Shown here: in pieces, positions 8,058 to 16,720 of the stretch | How the letters are laid out: each line of letters starts with the position of its first letter | Position numbering within the stretch: the stretch's first letter is position 1 | NCBI GenBank assembly: GCA_910579735.1 | Contig: CAJTUZ010000017.1 | Span: forward strand, 15,322-79,321 | Source: an uncultured Lachnospiraceae bacterium | GTDB lineage: Bacteria > Bacillota > Clostridia > Lachnospirales > Lachnospiraceae | Length of the DNA: 64,000 nt | Direction: 5' to 3' | Notes under the pieces: model-generated | Databases searched by the model: none | What the model was told of the DNA's origin: nothing | Seen by the model: the letters and a program-made list of their open reading frames with translations, nothing else | Translations under genes and position numbers: made by a program

Positions 8058-9671
8058 ATGGAAACAGTAGAAAAAGATACGCTTCCCGTAAAAAGGGGAA
8101 TCTTGAAGAACAAATACTATTTGTACCTGACGGAATTTTTCGCAGGGATGTCCGTAATGGCGGTAGAACTTGGCGCAAGCAGGTTGCTTGCGCCATATTT
8201 CAGTTCCTCGCAGATCGTATGGACAATCATTATCGGAACGATCATGATTGCCATGGCGCTTGGAAATATATGGGGCGGCCGGAGCGCCGATCAGAATCCC
8301 AACCCGGACAGGCTGTATATCCATATGATCGTTGCGGCTGTGTGGATCGCGGCAATCCCGGTTCTGGGAAAATATATCATTGTCGGCATATCGGCGCTGC
8401 TTGTTTTTACGATCAGCAATAATTTCCTGATCTGTGCGGCGTTTCTGGCCTGCATGGTCATTTTCGTATTTCCGCTCTTTTTACTGGGGACGGTAACGCC
8501 GTCCTTGGTAAAATATACGGTGGACAGTCTTGACGACAGCGGAAAAACGGTAGGATCGCTTGGCGCTTTCAATACCATCGGAAGTATTATCGGTACTTTT
8601 GTACCGACTTTTGTGACGATTCCGGCAGTGGGGACTTCCATTACATTCCTGATATTTGCAGGCATTCTGCTCTTACTGGCGCTCATCTATTTTATCAGCG
8701 TCAAAACGAGAAGGAAAAACTGCATAGCGGGCGTTATTTTATTTGCTGTCTGTGCGTTTGCGGGTACTTCGGGCAGTTTTGCCTTTTGGGAAAAGGATCT
8801 CTTGTACGAGGGAGAGTCTATCTATAATTATCTGCAGGTAAAAGAAACAGATGACAGTGTGATCCTGTCTACCAATGTTTTGTTCGGCGTACAGTCGATC
8901 ATGAAAAAGGACGGCGGCGTTACGGGAATGTATTATGATTATGCCATGGCGGCTCCTGTTATGGCGGGCCGTACAGACGGCGATATTCTGATCCTCGGAA
9001 TGGGGACCGGAACGTATGCGAAACAGTGTCAGCATTATTATGGAACAACGTCTATAGAGGGCGTGGAGATCGATCAGAAGATCACGGATCTGGCAGGCGC
9101 CTATTTTGAACTGCCGGATTCGGTAAATGTTACGACATATGATGGAAGAAGTTATCTGGAAGCGGTTTCCGATACGTATGACGTGATCATGGTAGATGCG
9201 TATCAGGATATCACGATCCCTTTCCAGATGTCATCCGCAGAGTTTTTTACGCTGGTAAAAGAGCATTTGAAAGAAGACGGCGTGATGGTCGTGAATATGA
9301 ATATGCATTCGGAGAAAGAGGGCAATATTAACGCATATCTTTCGGATACAATTGCTTCTGTTTTCGATTATGTATATACGGTAGATGTATGGGGATCGAC
9401 CAACAGGGAATTGTTTGCGACGCAGAATCCCGACGCGCTTTCGGTTTTTGAAGCAGGCAGAGTGCTGATAGAAGACCCGGAACTGCAGATGATGTTAACG
9501 AGGGTGTCGGAGGACATTGCGCCGTATGAAAAGGGAAACTATCTGCTGACGGATGATAAAGCGCCGGTGGAACTGCTGGGAATGCAGGTAATCGACGATC
9601 TGATCCGCATGGAACTCGTTTATTATAAGGATTTGTTTAAACGCGAAGGGATTGAAGGACTTTTGCAATAA
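8058..9671 (+). CDS. membrane-bound spermidine synthase-like fusion (MFS/SpeE)
   Basis: 537 residues. The first about 230 form seven or so hydrophobic helices (ELGASRLLAPYFSSS motif near residue 38). The C-terminal half is a spermidine synthase-type Rossmann methyltransferase fold: DILILGMGTGTYAKQ near residue 310, GVEIDQK for the co-substrate, and DVIMVDAYQD near 378. This architecture is known as fused MFS/spermidine synthase. Its substrate is uncertain, and polyamine aminopropyl transfer should not be assumed. Neighbouring genes give no pathway clue. Confidence 0.85.
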   Translation: METVEKDTLPVKRGILKNKYYLYLTEFFAGMSVMAVELGASRLLAPYFSSSQIVWTIIIGTIMIAMALGNIWGGRSADQNPNPDRLYIHMIVAAVWIAAIPVLGKYIIVGISALLVFTISNNFLICAAFLACMVIFVFPLFLLGTVTPSLVKYTVDSLDDSGKTVGSLGAFNTIGSIIGTFVPTFVTIPAVGTSITFLIFAGILLLLALIYFISVKTRRKNCIAGVILFAVCAFAGTSGSFAFWEKDLLYEGESIYNYLQVKETDDSVILSTNVLFGVQSIMKKDGGVTGMYYDYAMAAPVMAGRTDGDILILGMGTGTYAKQCQHYYGTTSIEGVEIDQKITDLAGAYFELPDSVNVTTYDGRSYLEAVSDTYDVIMVDAYQDITIPFQMSSAEFFTLVKEHLKEDGVMVVNMNMHSEKEGNINAYLSDTIASVFDYVYTVDVWGSTNRELFATQNPDALSVFEAGRVLIEDPELQMMLTRVSEDIAPYEKGNYLLTDDKAPVELLGMQVIDDLIRMELVYYKDLFKREGIEGLLQ

Positions 9672-9740
9672 CCGTCCTGTACGGACAAAGCGGTTTTCGT
9701 ATAGATATTTTTTTTTCGGGGATATTAGAAACAAGAAGAA

Positions 9741-9770
9741 TCGACAGATGATCATTCTTTTTACGATACT
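9741..9770 (+). promoter_or_regulatory. rubrerythrin promoter
   Basis: TCGACA at 9741-9746, 18-bp spacer, GATACT at 9765-9770. The -35 and -10 each differ from consensus. It is placed 24 nt before the rubrerythrin start. Confidence 0.45.
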
Positions 9771-9794
9771 ATTTACCGGAAAGGAAGCGGAAAC

Positions 9795-10397
9795 ATGGAA
9801 TTTAGAAACAGTGAGACCAAGGATAATCTGATGAGGGCTTTTGCCGGAGAGAGTCAGGCAAGGAACCGCTACACGATTGCCGCAGGACAGGCAAGGAACG
9901 AAAAACTCTATGTTGTGGAAGCAGTATTTCGTTTTACTGCGGAGCAGGAGAAAGAACATGCGGAAGTTTTTTACAATTATCTGAATGAACTGGCAGGAGA
10001 GAACATTGCAATCGACGGCGCTTATCCTGTAGATATTGCAAAAGACGTAGCAGCGCTTCTTCGTATGGCGCAGCATAACGAGTATGAGGAACATGACGAC
10101 GTGTATCAGAATTTTGCAAAGAAGGCGAAAGAGGAAGGGTTTGATGCAATAGCCGATACGTTTACCCAGATCGCGGAGATTGAGAAGATACATGGCAACA
10201 GGTTCGGACAGTTTGCCAAGTGGCTGGAGGATGGGCAGCTTTTTGTATCGGATGTGGAAACGGCATGGATGTGTCTGGAATGCGGGCATATCTATCACGG
10301 AACGAAAGTGCCGCCCGCATGTCCGGTCTGTCATAATGACAGGGGTTATTTTATACGTCTGGAACTGGCGCCTTATACGGGAAAGTGCTGTATGTAG
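9795..10397 (+). CDS. rbr: rubrerythrin
   Basis: 200 residues; a non-haem di-iron peroxidase that reduces hydrogen peroxide in anaerobes. The four-helix ferritin-like domain (about 1-145) supplies iron ligands in AFAGESQARNRY, EQEKEHAEVF and EIEKIHGNRF. The C-terminal rubredoxin-like domain has CLECG near residue 159 and CPVCHNDRGYF, so all four Cys are present. It appears to be a single-gene unit, with its own promoter-like sequence upstream and a terminator 7 nt after the stop. Confidence 0.95.
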   Translation: MEFRNSETKDNLMRAFAGESQARNRYTIAAGQARNEKLYVVEAVFRFTAEQEKEHAEVFYNYLNELAGENIAIDGAYPVDIAKDVAALLRMAQHNEYEEHDDVYQNFAKKAKEEGFDAIADTFTQIAEIEKIHGNRFGQFAKWLEDGQLFVSDVETAWMCLECGHIYHGTKVPPACPVCHNDRGYFIRLELAPYTGKCCM

Positions 10398-10403
10398 CGG
10401 TAA

Positions 10404-10437
10404 ACGGAACTGTCTGGAATGGTAGTTCCGTTTTTTC
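10404..10437 (+). terminator. rubrerythrin terminator
   Basis: ACGGAACT at 10404-10411 pairs with AGTTCCGT at 10424-10431, followed by a T run. Confidence 0.8.
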
Positions 10438-10491
10438 TTAATGTTTTTCAGAATGTTTTTTGCAAAATTACTTTTCGTAATTCATAAGATG

Positions 10492-10500
10492 TGTTATGAT
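10492..10500 (+). promoter_or_regulatory. extended -10 promoter of the deacetylase-bactofilin unit
   Basis: TGTTATGAT at 10492-10500 (TG plus -10). No good -35 is visible. It lies 40 nt before the chosen start at 10540. Confidence 0.5.
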
Positions 10501-10539
10501 AGATAAAGAATGTTGAAAAATATTGAGGAGTCGATGAAG

Positions 10540-11559
10540 ATGGCCGATACAGAGGCAGAAGAGCGGCTGAAACGGAAAAAAAGGGTCCGTTTATTGAAAA
10601 AGTTAATCATCTTCATCCTCGTTATGGCAATACTGATTCCCACAGTATTATGCATTATTTTAGGAACGCAGCTTCATATCGTGCGTAGACAGCTGAGGGA
10701 ATTACAGGCACAGGCAATCGAAACGGCTGTTATTGACAGTACGGAAGTTCCACAGGAGCCGCAGGAAGGGATCGAAGAGCCGGCGGAGGGAACGGGTGCC
10801 GAAGCTGAACAGGACACAGAAAGGTACACATCAGATGGCGTTTCCGTCTCAAAGCGTGACAGTGCAGGAGGGCGGGCAGATGAAGAAGAACAGGATATAT
10901 TTCCGGAAGAGGAAAATGTTCGTAAGGTATATCTGACTTTTGACGATGGGCCAAGCAGCAATACCGATCGGATTTTGGATATTCTTGCAGAGTATGATGT
11001 AAAAGCGACTTTTTTCGTAGTAGGGAAAGAAGAGGAAGAATATCAGGCGTTATATAAAAGAATCGTAGAAGAAGGACATACTCTGGCAATGCATTCATAC
11101 AGTCATAAATATGATGAGATATATCAGTCTGTGGACAGCTATGCGCAGGATTTGAGGAAACTACAGGAGTTTTTGTACGATACGACGGGCGTATGGTGCA
11201 GATTCTGCAGGTTTCCGGGAGGAAGCAGCAATACGGTCAGTATGGTAGACATGTATGATCTGATTGATTATCTGGATGAACAGGATATTACCTATTTTGA
11301 CTGGAATGTTTCATCCGGAGACGCTTCTAACAGCTATATCAGCCCGGAGATGATTTTACGGAATTGTATGGCGACCCTGCCGCAATATCAGGAAAGTATT
11401 ATTTTGATGCATGATGCATCAAATAAAAATACTACGGTACAGGCTCTGCCGGACCTGATCGAACAGATCCAGGCAATGGATGATACCGTGATCGTTCCGC
11501 TTACAGAAGATACGGAACCGATACAACATATCAGTAATGAAAGAAATGGAGGATTATAG
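10540..11559 (+). CDS. membrane-anchored polysaccharide deacetylase (NodB family)
   Basis: 339 residues, likely to remove acetyl groups from peptidoglycan or another wall glycan outside the cell. One signal-anchor helix lies at about 22-45, followed by an acidic linker to about residue 125. The NodB domain shows motif 1 TFDDGPS (near 132), motif 2 HSYSHKY, motif 3 RFPGGSSN, then DWNVSSGD and LMHDA, all intact. I chose the ATG at 10540 because GAGGAG at 10525-10530 is 9 nt upstream; the ATG at 10510 lacks a site and lies only about 10 nt after the -10. The bactofilin gene starts 1 nt after the stop, so the two are probably translated from one message. Confidence 0.88.
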   Translation: MADTEAEERLKRKKRVRLLKKLIIFILVMAILIPTVLCIILGTQLHIVRRQLRELQAQAIETAVIDSTEVPQEPQEGIEEPAEGTGAEAEQDTERYTSDGVSVSKRDSAGGRADEEEQDIFPEEENVRKVYLTFDDGPSSNTDRILDILAEYDVKATFFVVGKEEEEYQALYKRIVEEGHTLAMHSYSHKYDEIYQSVDSYAQDLRKLQEFLYDTTGVWCRFCRFPGGSSNTVSMVDMYDLIDYLDEQDITYFDWNVSSGDASNSYISPEMILRNCMATLPQYQESIILMHDASNKNTTVQALPDLIEQIQAMDDTVIVPLTEDTEPIQHISNERNGGL

Positions 11560-11560
11560 A

Positions 11561-12541
11561 ATGGGCTTTTTCTCGGATTTAAAAGATGATTTATCCCAGG
11601 CTGTAAATGAACTGATGCCCGAAGAGGAACTTCAGGCGGCTTTGGAAAACGAAGCACAGGCAGCTTCCGAAGAAACGGATGATGCACAGAAGATAGCATT
11701 GGAAATGGAGATGGCACAGACATCGTCACCGGAGAGCGATCCTACTTCGGACGATCTGAGTGATATGCTTGACAGGATGGAGGCAATCTCTGCCGGAAAT
11801 AACGCAGAGGAACCGATCATGGAAGAATTTGTCGAGCCGGCAGCGGAAGAACCGGTTATTATAGAAGAAATCGGAATCCCGGCGGAACCTGAGACTGCGG
11901 CAGTACAGGAACAAGAGCCTGTGCTTCCGGCGGCAGAAGAACTGACGGCGCAGACACCGATCATAGAAGAACCGGTAATGGAAGTACCGGAAACAGAAAA
12001 TACAAATCAGGCGCAGGCAAAAGGAAGGGAAGAGATTACTATGGAAATGCAGGCAAGTGTATCAGATGAAACAGCAGTTGTAACAGAAGGAATGTCTATT
12101 ACGGGTGATATTACTTCCGGAGGTTCTTTGGAGCTGATCGGTACGGTGATCGGTAATATCGAAGTTCTTGGTAAATTGAATGTAACCGGCGCTATTCAGG
12201 GAAATTCCAAGGCGGCAGAGATCTATGCGGAAGGAGCAAGAATCAACGGTGAGATTAACAGCGGCGGCAGCGTTAAGATCGGACAAAGCTCTGTAGTGAT
12301 CGGCAATATCTTTGCAAACAGCGCAGTTGTTGCAGGCGCGGTAAAAGGCGACATCGATGTGCACGGTCCGGTTGTTTTGGATACTTCAGCCATTGTCATG
12401 GGCAATATCAAATCCAAATCCGTACAGATCAACAACGGAGCCGTTATCGAAGGTATGTGCTCACAATGTTATGCGGATGTAAATCCGACTTCTTTCTTTG
12501 AAGAGATCAAGAAGAGTAAAGAAAAGAACAAAACAAAATAA
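11561..12541 (+). CDS. bactofilin (polymer-forming cytoskeletal protein)
   Basis: 326 residues. The N-terminal half is acidic and low complexity (repeats such as EEPVIIEE). The C-terminal half from about residue 170 is a bactofilin beta-helix: EGMSITGDITSGGSLELIG, GAIQGNSKAAEIYAEG, VVIGNIFANSAVVAGAVKGD. Bactofilins self-assemble without nucleotide and often position cell-wall enzymes. Start ATG at 11561 is preceded by GGAGG at 11548-11552. The adjacent deacetylase supports a role in wall remodelling (inference). The long acidic N-terminal extension is unusual compared with roughly 150-residue bactofilins. Confidence 0.85.
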   Translation: MGFFSDLKDDLSQAVNELMPEEELQAALENEAQAASEETDDAQKIALEMEMAQTSSPESDPTSDDLSDMLDRMEAISAGNNAEEPIMEEFVEPAAEEPVIIEEIGIPAEPETAAVQEQEPVLPAAEELTAQTPIIEEPVMEVPETENTNQAQAKGREEITMEMQASVSDETAVVTEGMSITGDITSGGSLELIGTVIGNIEVLGKLNVTGAIQGNSKAAEIYAEGARINGEINSGGSVKIGQSSVVIGNIFANSAVVAGAVKGDIDVHGPVVLDTSAIVMGNIKSKSVQINNGAVIEGMCSQCYADVNPTSFFEEIKKSKEKNKTK

Positions 12542-12577
12542 ACAGGACAACAGCATATTGACGGGAGAGTATAGAAA

Positions 12578-13279
12578 ATGCAGCGTGTTTTATTAAAATT
12601 GAGCGGAGAAGCATTGGCCGGTGAGAAAAAGACCGGATTTGATGATGAAACGATACGCAAGGTAGCTTTCCAGGTGAAGCAGCTGGTGGAGGATGGCGTT
12701 CAGGTCGGCATCGTGATCGGCGGCGGTAATTTCTGGCGCGGACGTTCCAGTGAGAGTATAGACAGGACCAAGGCGGATCAGATCGGGATGTTGGCGACGA
12801 TCATGAATTGCATATATGTATCGGAGATTTTCCGCAGCGTCGGTATGCTTACGAGTGTTTTGACGCCCTTTGAATGCGGTTCCTTTACGAAATTGTTTTC
12901 CAAAGACAGAGCCAATAAATATTTCGGCAAGAACATGGTCGTTTTTTTTGCAGGCGGTACGGGGCATCCGTATTTTTCAACCGATACCGGCGTTGTCCTG
13001 CGTGCCGTTGAAGTAGACGCAGATGTGATCCTGTTAGCCAAAGCGGTGGACGGTGTTTATGACGATGATCCGCGTACCAATCCGGCAGCCAGAAAATACG
13101 ATGAAGTATCTATTGACGAGGTGATCGAGAAGAACCTTCAGGTAGTGGATATGACGGCCTCTATTCTGGCCAGGGATAATAAGATGCCGATGTGGGTATT
13201 CGGACTGAATGAAAAAGACAGTATCGTGAATGCATTAAGGGGACAGTTTAGCGGAACGAAGGTTACCGTTGACAGATAA
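12578..13279 (+). CDS. pyrH: UMP kinase
   Basis: 233 residues, amino acid kinase family; phosphorylates UMP to UDP with ATP in pyrimidine nucleotide synthesis. Intact motifs: LLKLSGEALAG at the N-terminus, VIGGGNFWRG for phosphate binding, GTGHPYFSTDT and KAVDGVYDDDP. The position directly before frr is the conserved order of Firmicutes. GGGAGAG lies upstream of the ATG. Confidence 0.97.
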   Translation: MQRVLLKLSGEALAGEKKTGFDDETIRKVAFQVKQLVEDGVQVGIVIGGGNFWRGRSSESIDRTKADQIGMLATIMNCIYVSEIFRSVGMLTSVLTPFECGSFTKLFSKDRANKYFGKNMVVFFAGGTGHPYFSTDTGVVLRAVEVDADVILLAKAVDGVYDDDPRTNPAARKYDEVSIDEVIEKNLQVVDMTASILARDNKMPMWVFGLNEKDSIVNALRGQFSGTKVTVDR

Positions 13280-13305
13280 AGAGAGAGGAAGGTATATAGG
13301 GTAAG

Positions 13306-13857
13306 ATGGATGACAGGTTAAAACCATATGATGAGAAAATGAAAAAGTCATACGATTTTCTGGTAACGGATCTTGGAACAATTCGTGCAGGCCGTGCCAA
13401 TCCTCATGTACTTGATCGTATTAAGGTGGATTATTACGGGACACCGACACCGATCCAGCAGGTCGGCAACATTACGGTACCCGATCCGAGAATGATCCAG
13501 ATCGCTCCCTGGGAGAAAAGTCTGATCAAGGAGATCGAAAAGGCGATCATGACGTCGGACGTCGGCATTACACCGAGTAACGATGGCGCGGTTATCCGCC
13601 TCGTGTTCCCGGAACTCACGGAGGAACGCAGAAAAGAGCTGGTAAAAGATATCAAAAAGAAGGGTGAAGAGAACAAAGTCGCGATCAGAAATACCAGACG
13701 TGACGGTATGGATGCCTTCAAAAAGCTGGCGAAAATGGAAGTTTCGGAAGACGAGATCAAAGAGCTCGGCGACAAGCTGCAGAAAATAACGGATGCTTAT
13801 ATTAAAGACGTTGATAAGCTTGTAGAAGAGAAATCGAAAGAGATCATGACGGTATAA
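13306..13857 (+). CDS. frr: ribosome recycling factor
   Basis: 183 residues, normal length. RRF splits post-termination ribosomes together with EF-G. Signature segments GTIRAGRANPHVLDRIKVDYYG and ITVPDPRMIQIAPW are intact, as is the basic helix EERRKELVKDIKKKGEENKVAIRN. It follows pyrH by 26 nt and belongs to the same operon. Confidence 0.97.
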   Translation: MDDRLKPYDEKMKKSYDFLVTDLGTIRAGRANPHVLDRIKVDYYGTPTPIQQVGNITVPDPRMIQIAPWEKSLIKEIEKAIMTSDVGITPSNDGAVIRLVFPELTEERRKELVKDIKKKGEENKVAIRNTRRDGMDAFKKLAKMEVSEDEIKELGDKLQKITDAYIKDVDKLVEEKSKEIMTV

Positions 13858-13875
13858 TTTGAATCGAAAGAGTAT

Positions 13876-13924
13876 AAGGGGATTGTGGGGCAGTATCCGC
13901 TATCCCCTTTCGCTTATGGCGAAA
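13876..13924 (+). promoter_or_regulatory. two overlapping hairpins between frr and uppS
   Basis: AAGGGGAT at 13876-13883 pairs with ATCCCCTT at 13902-13909. A second perfect 7-bp hairpin follows at once: CTTTCGC, then TTATG, then GCGAAAG (13906-13924). The two share bases, so they are mutually exclusive at the edge. There is no T run, so neither looks like a normal terminator. A role in mRNA processing or attenuation of uppS is possible but unproven. Confidence 0.4.
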
Positions 13925-13943
13925 GTATGGGGAGGCAGACAGT

Positions 13944-14663
13944 ATGGAAGAAGGCATGAAAATACCAAATCATGTGGCGATCATTCTGGACGGAAACGGC
14001 AGATGGGCAAAAAGTAAAGGTATGCCCAGAAATTACGGACATGTGCAGGGAGCCAAAAATGTGGAAGTTATCTGCGAAGAGGCTTACCGGATGGGGATAC
14101 AATATCTGACGGTCTATGCCTTTTCCACAGAAAACTGGAACAGACCGAAGGATGAAGTGGATGCATTGATGAAACTGCTTCGAAATTATATGAAGACCTG
14201 TTTGAAGACGGCGGCCAAAAACAATATGTGCGTCCGCGTAATTGGAGATAAGACCGGTCTGGATGATGATATCAGGGAACGGATCGCGCAGCTTGAAGAA
14301 GCGACGAAAGACAATACGGGGCTTCATTTCCAGATCGCTTTAAATTACGGCGGAAGGGACGAGATTATACGGGCGGTGCGTAAGCTGGCGGCGCAGGTAG
14401 AATCCGGCACGCTGCGTATAGAGGATATTACGGAGACGCTTTTTGACGATACGCTGGATACGCATCATCTGCCGGAGCCGGATCTGCTGATCCGAACCTG
14501 TAACGAGCAGCGGATATCCAATTTTCTTCTGTGGCAGCTTGCCTATACGGAATTTTATTTCACGCAGGCGGCCTGGCCCGATTTCTCCAAAGAGGAATTG
14601 GAAAAAGCCATTGTGTCATATAATAAAAGAGACAGAAAATATGGCATGGTAAAGGAAGGATAG
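13944..14663 (+). CDS. uppS: undecaprenyl diphosphate synthase
   Basis: 239 residues; cis-prenyltransferase that builds the C55 lipid carrier for wall synthesis. The catalytic start motif HVAIILDGNGRWAKSKG, the helix GHVQGAKNVEVICEEA, FSTENWNRP and the late motif LLIRTCNEQRISNFLLWQ are intact. ATG at 13944 is 7 nt after GGGGAGG. It lies 27 nt before cdsA in the usual order. Confidence 0.96.
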   Translation: MEEGMKIPNHVAIILDGNGRWAKSKGMPRNYGHVQGAKNVEVICEEAYRMGIQYLTVYAFSTENWNRPKDEVDALMKLLRNYMKTCLKTAAKNNMCVRVIGDKTGLDDDIRERIAQLEEATKDNTGLHFQIALNYGGRDEIIRAVRKLAAQVESGTLRIEDITETLFDDTLDTHHLPEPDLLIRTCNEQRISNFLLWQLAYTEFYFTQAAWPDFSKEELEKAIVSYNKRDRKYGMVKEG

Positions 14664-14690
14664 ATGAATAAAGGAAAGGTATGATTTGAC

Positions 14691-15551
14691 ATGTTTCGTA
14701 CGAGATTACTCAGCGGTATTGTGCTGGTTATCCTTGCCTTTGCCGTTATCATGGCGGGAGGCTGGGTGCTTGCGGCAGTACTTTGCGCGGTTTCTTTGAC
14801 AGCCTATCGTGAACTGACAAAGGCAACCATTGTGCATACGAAGGAAAAGGCATATAATGCTTTGGAAATTACAGGCAGCATTTTGATTCTGCTCTATTAT
14901 GCAGGACTTTATCTGGGCATGTGTTTCATGAGAGAATATGACAGAAGCATCATTTATTATATGCTGACCTTCTGTGTGACTGCGGCCATTGCTTCCTTTT
15001 TGTTCGTATACGTGTTCAGTTTTCCCAAATTCCAGGCAGGACAGGTGATGGCGGCCTTTTTTGAGTTTATGTATGCGCCGGTGCTTTTGTCTTTCCTGTA
15101 TATGATCAGACAGGGCTGGAGTCATGGCCTCTATCTGGTGGGACTTATCTTTTTATGTTCCTGGGGAAGCGATACGTGTGCTTATTGTGTCGGCGTGCTG
15201 TTTGGAAAACATAAGATGGCCCCCAGATTAAGTCCGAAGAAATCTGTGGAAGGCGGTATCGGCGGTGTGGCCGGGGCAGCAATTCTGGTCGGGTTATACA
15301 CTTATTTTGTGATCAATCCTTTTTCGGCGGAGCCGTTTCGTCTGAATTTGGGCAGCGCCATGTGTCTTGGCGCAGTAGGCGCACTGATTTCCATGGTGGG
15401 AGATCTGGCGGCATCGGCGATCAAAAGAGACTATGACATCAAAGATTACGGGAAACTGATACCGGGACACGGCGGCATTATGGACCGCTTCGACAGCATC
15501 ATCATGGTAGCGCCGCTTATTTTCTTCGGGTTATCCCTGATTGCACCATAG
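14691..15551 (+). CDS. cdsA: phosphatidate cytidylyltransferase
   Basis: 286 residues, an integral membrane protein with about eight helices; converts phosphatidic acid and CTP to CDP-diacylglycerol. The CDS signature is intact near the C-terminus: SPKKSVEGGIGG, then SMVGDLAASAIKRDYDIKDY and LIPGHGGIMDRFDS. Operon position between uppS and dxr is as in most Firmicutes. Confidence 0.96.
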   Translation: MFRTRLLSGIVLVILAFAVIMAGGWVLAAVLCAVSLTAYRELTKATIVHTKEKAYNALEITGSILILLYYAGLYLGMCFMREYDRSIIYYMLTFCVTAAIASFLFVYVFSFPKFQAGQVMAAFFEFMYAPVLLSFLYMIRQGWSHGLYLVGLIFLCSWGSDTCAYCVGVLFGKHKMAPRLSPKKSVEGGIGGVAGAAILVGLYTYFVINPFSAEPFRLNLGSAMCLGAVGALISMVGDLAASAIKRDYDIKDYGKLIPGHGGIMDRFDSIIMVAPLIFFGLSLIAP

Positions 15552-15574
15552 AGAGAACACAGACAGGAGTATAT

Positions 15575-16720
15575 ATGAAAAAAATAGCAATACTTGGTTC
15601 CACAGGCTCCATCGGCACACAGACACTGGAAATCGTGCGGCAAAATCCCGATCTGGAGGTGGCGGCGCTTTCTGCCGGAAGCAATGTGGAACTTATGGAG
15701 AAACAGATCAGAGAGTTCCATCCGCGCAAGGCGGCAATGTGGAGTGAAAAAGCGGCAGCGGACTTAGCCGGCAGAGTGGCGGATCTGGACGTGGAGATCG
15801 TGTACGGAATGGAAGGACTGTTAGAAATAGCAGCGGCGGAGGAAGCGGAGATTCTGGTGACCGCGATTGTCGGCATGATCGGTATCAGACCGACGATTGC
15901 GGCGATCGAGCAGGGCAAAACAATCGCGCTTGCCAATAAAGAAACGCTTGTTACTGCCGGACATCTGATCATGCCGCTTGCAAAGAAGCACGGCGTGTCC
16001 ATTCTGCCGGTAGACAGTGAACACAGTGCGATATTTCAATCCATGAACGGGGAAAACAAAGAACGGATCAGCAAGATCATCCTGACGGCTTCCGGAGGGC
16101 CTTTCCGCGGGAAGAAAAGAGAAGACCTTGCAAAGATGACGATAGAAGACGCTTTAAAGCATCCGAACTGGTCTATGGGGAAAAAAGTGACGATAGACTC
16201 CGCTTCTTTAGTCAATAAAGGGCTGGAAGTCATGGAGGCAGGGTGGCTGTTTGACGTTCCGCTTGAAAAGATTCAGGTAGTCGTGCATCCGCAGAGTATC
16301 GTCCATTCCGCGGTAGAATATGAGGATGGCGCCATTATGGCACAGCTTGGCGTGCCGGATATGAAACTGCCGATCCAGTATGCGCTTTTTTATCCGGACA
16401 GAAGACCGATGCCCGGCAAAAGAGTGGATCTGTTTGCACTCGGGCAGCTTACTTTTGAAAGACCGGATACGGATACGTTCCGGGGGCTGGCGCTTGCCTA
16501 TGAAGCGGCAAAGACCGGCGGCAGCATGCCGACAGTCTATAATGCGGCCAATGAGAAAGCCGTTGCCCTTTTTGTTGAACGTAAAATCGGCTTTTTGCAG
16601 ATTCCGGAATTAATTGAGCGGTGCATGGGGAATCATAAAGTAATAAAGAACCCTTCCGTAGAAGAGATTCTACATGCGGAAGCGGAAACATATGAATTAA
16701 TAGAGCAGGTGATGATGTGA
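15575..16720 (+). CDS. dxr: 1-deoxy-D-xylulose 5-phosphate reductoisomerase
   Basis: 381 residues; second step of the MEP isoprenoid pathway, NADPH and divalent metal dependent. NADPH-binding motif ILGSTGSIGTQTLEIV is at the N-terminus. ANKETLVTAG, the metal-site segment PVDSEHSAIFQ and NHPNW-like KHPNWSMGKKVTIDSA are intact. Preceded by AGGAG. It overlaps the rseP start by 4 nt, and pairs functionally with ispG at 20048. Confidence 0.96.
   Translation: MKKIAILGSTGSIGTQTLEIVRQNPDLEVAALSAGSNVELMEKQIREFHPRKAAMWSEKAAADLAGRVADLDVEIVYGMEGLLEIAAAEEAEILVTAIVGMIGIRPTIAAIEQGKTIALANKETLVTAGHLIMPLAKKHGVSILPVDSEHSAIFQSMNGENKERISKIILTASGGPFRGKKREDLAKMTIEDALKHPNWSMGKKVTIDSASLVNKGLEVMEAGWLFDVPLEKIQVVVHPQSIVHSAVEYEDGAIMAQLGVPDMKLPIQYALFYPDRRPMPGKRVDLFALGQLTFERPDTDTFRGLALAYEAAKTGGSMPTVYNAANEKAVALFVERKIGFLQIPELIERCMGNHKVIKNPSVEEILHAEAETYELIEQVMM

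Noticed and set aside
9670..9695. Terminator after the MFS/spermidine synthase fusion
   Set aside because: AACCG/CGGTT is only 5 bp with a 16-nt loop and the T run is distant; too weak to list.
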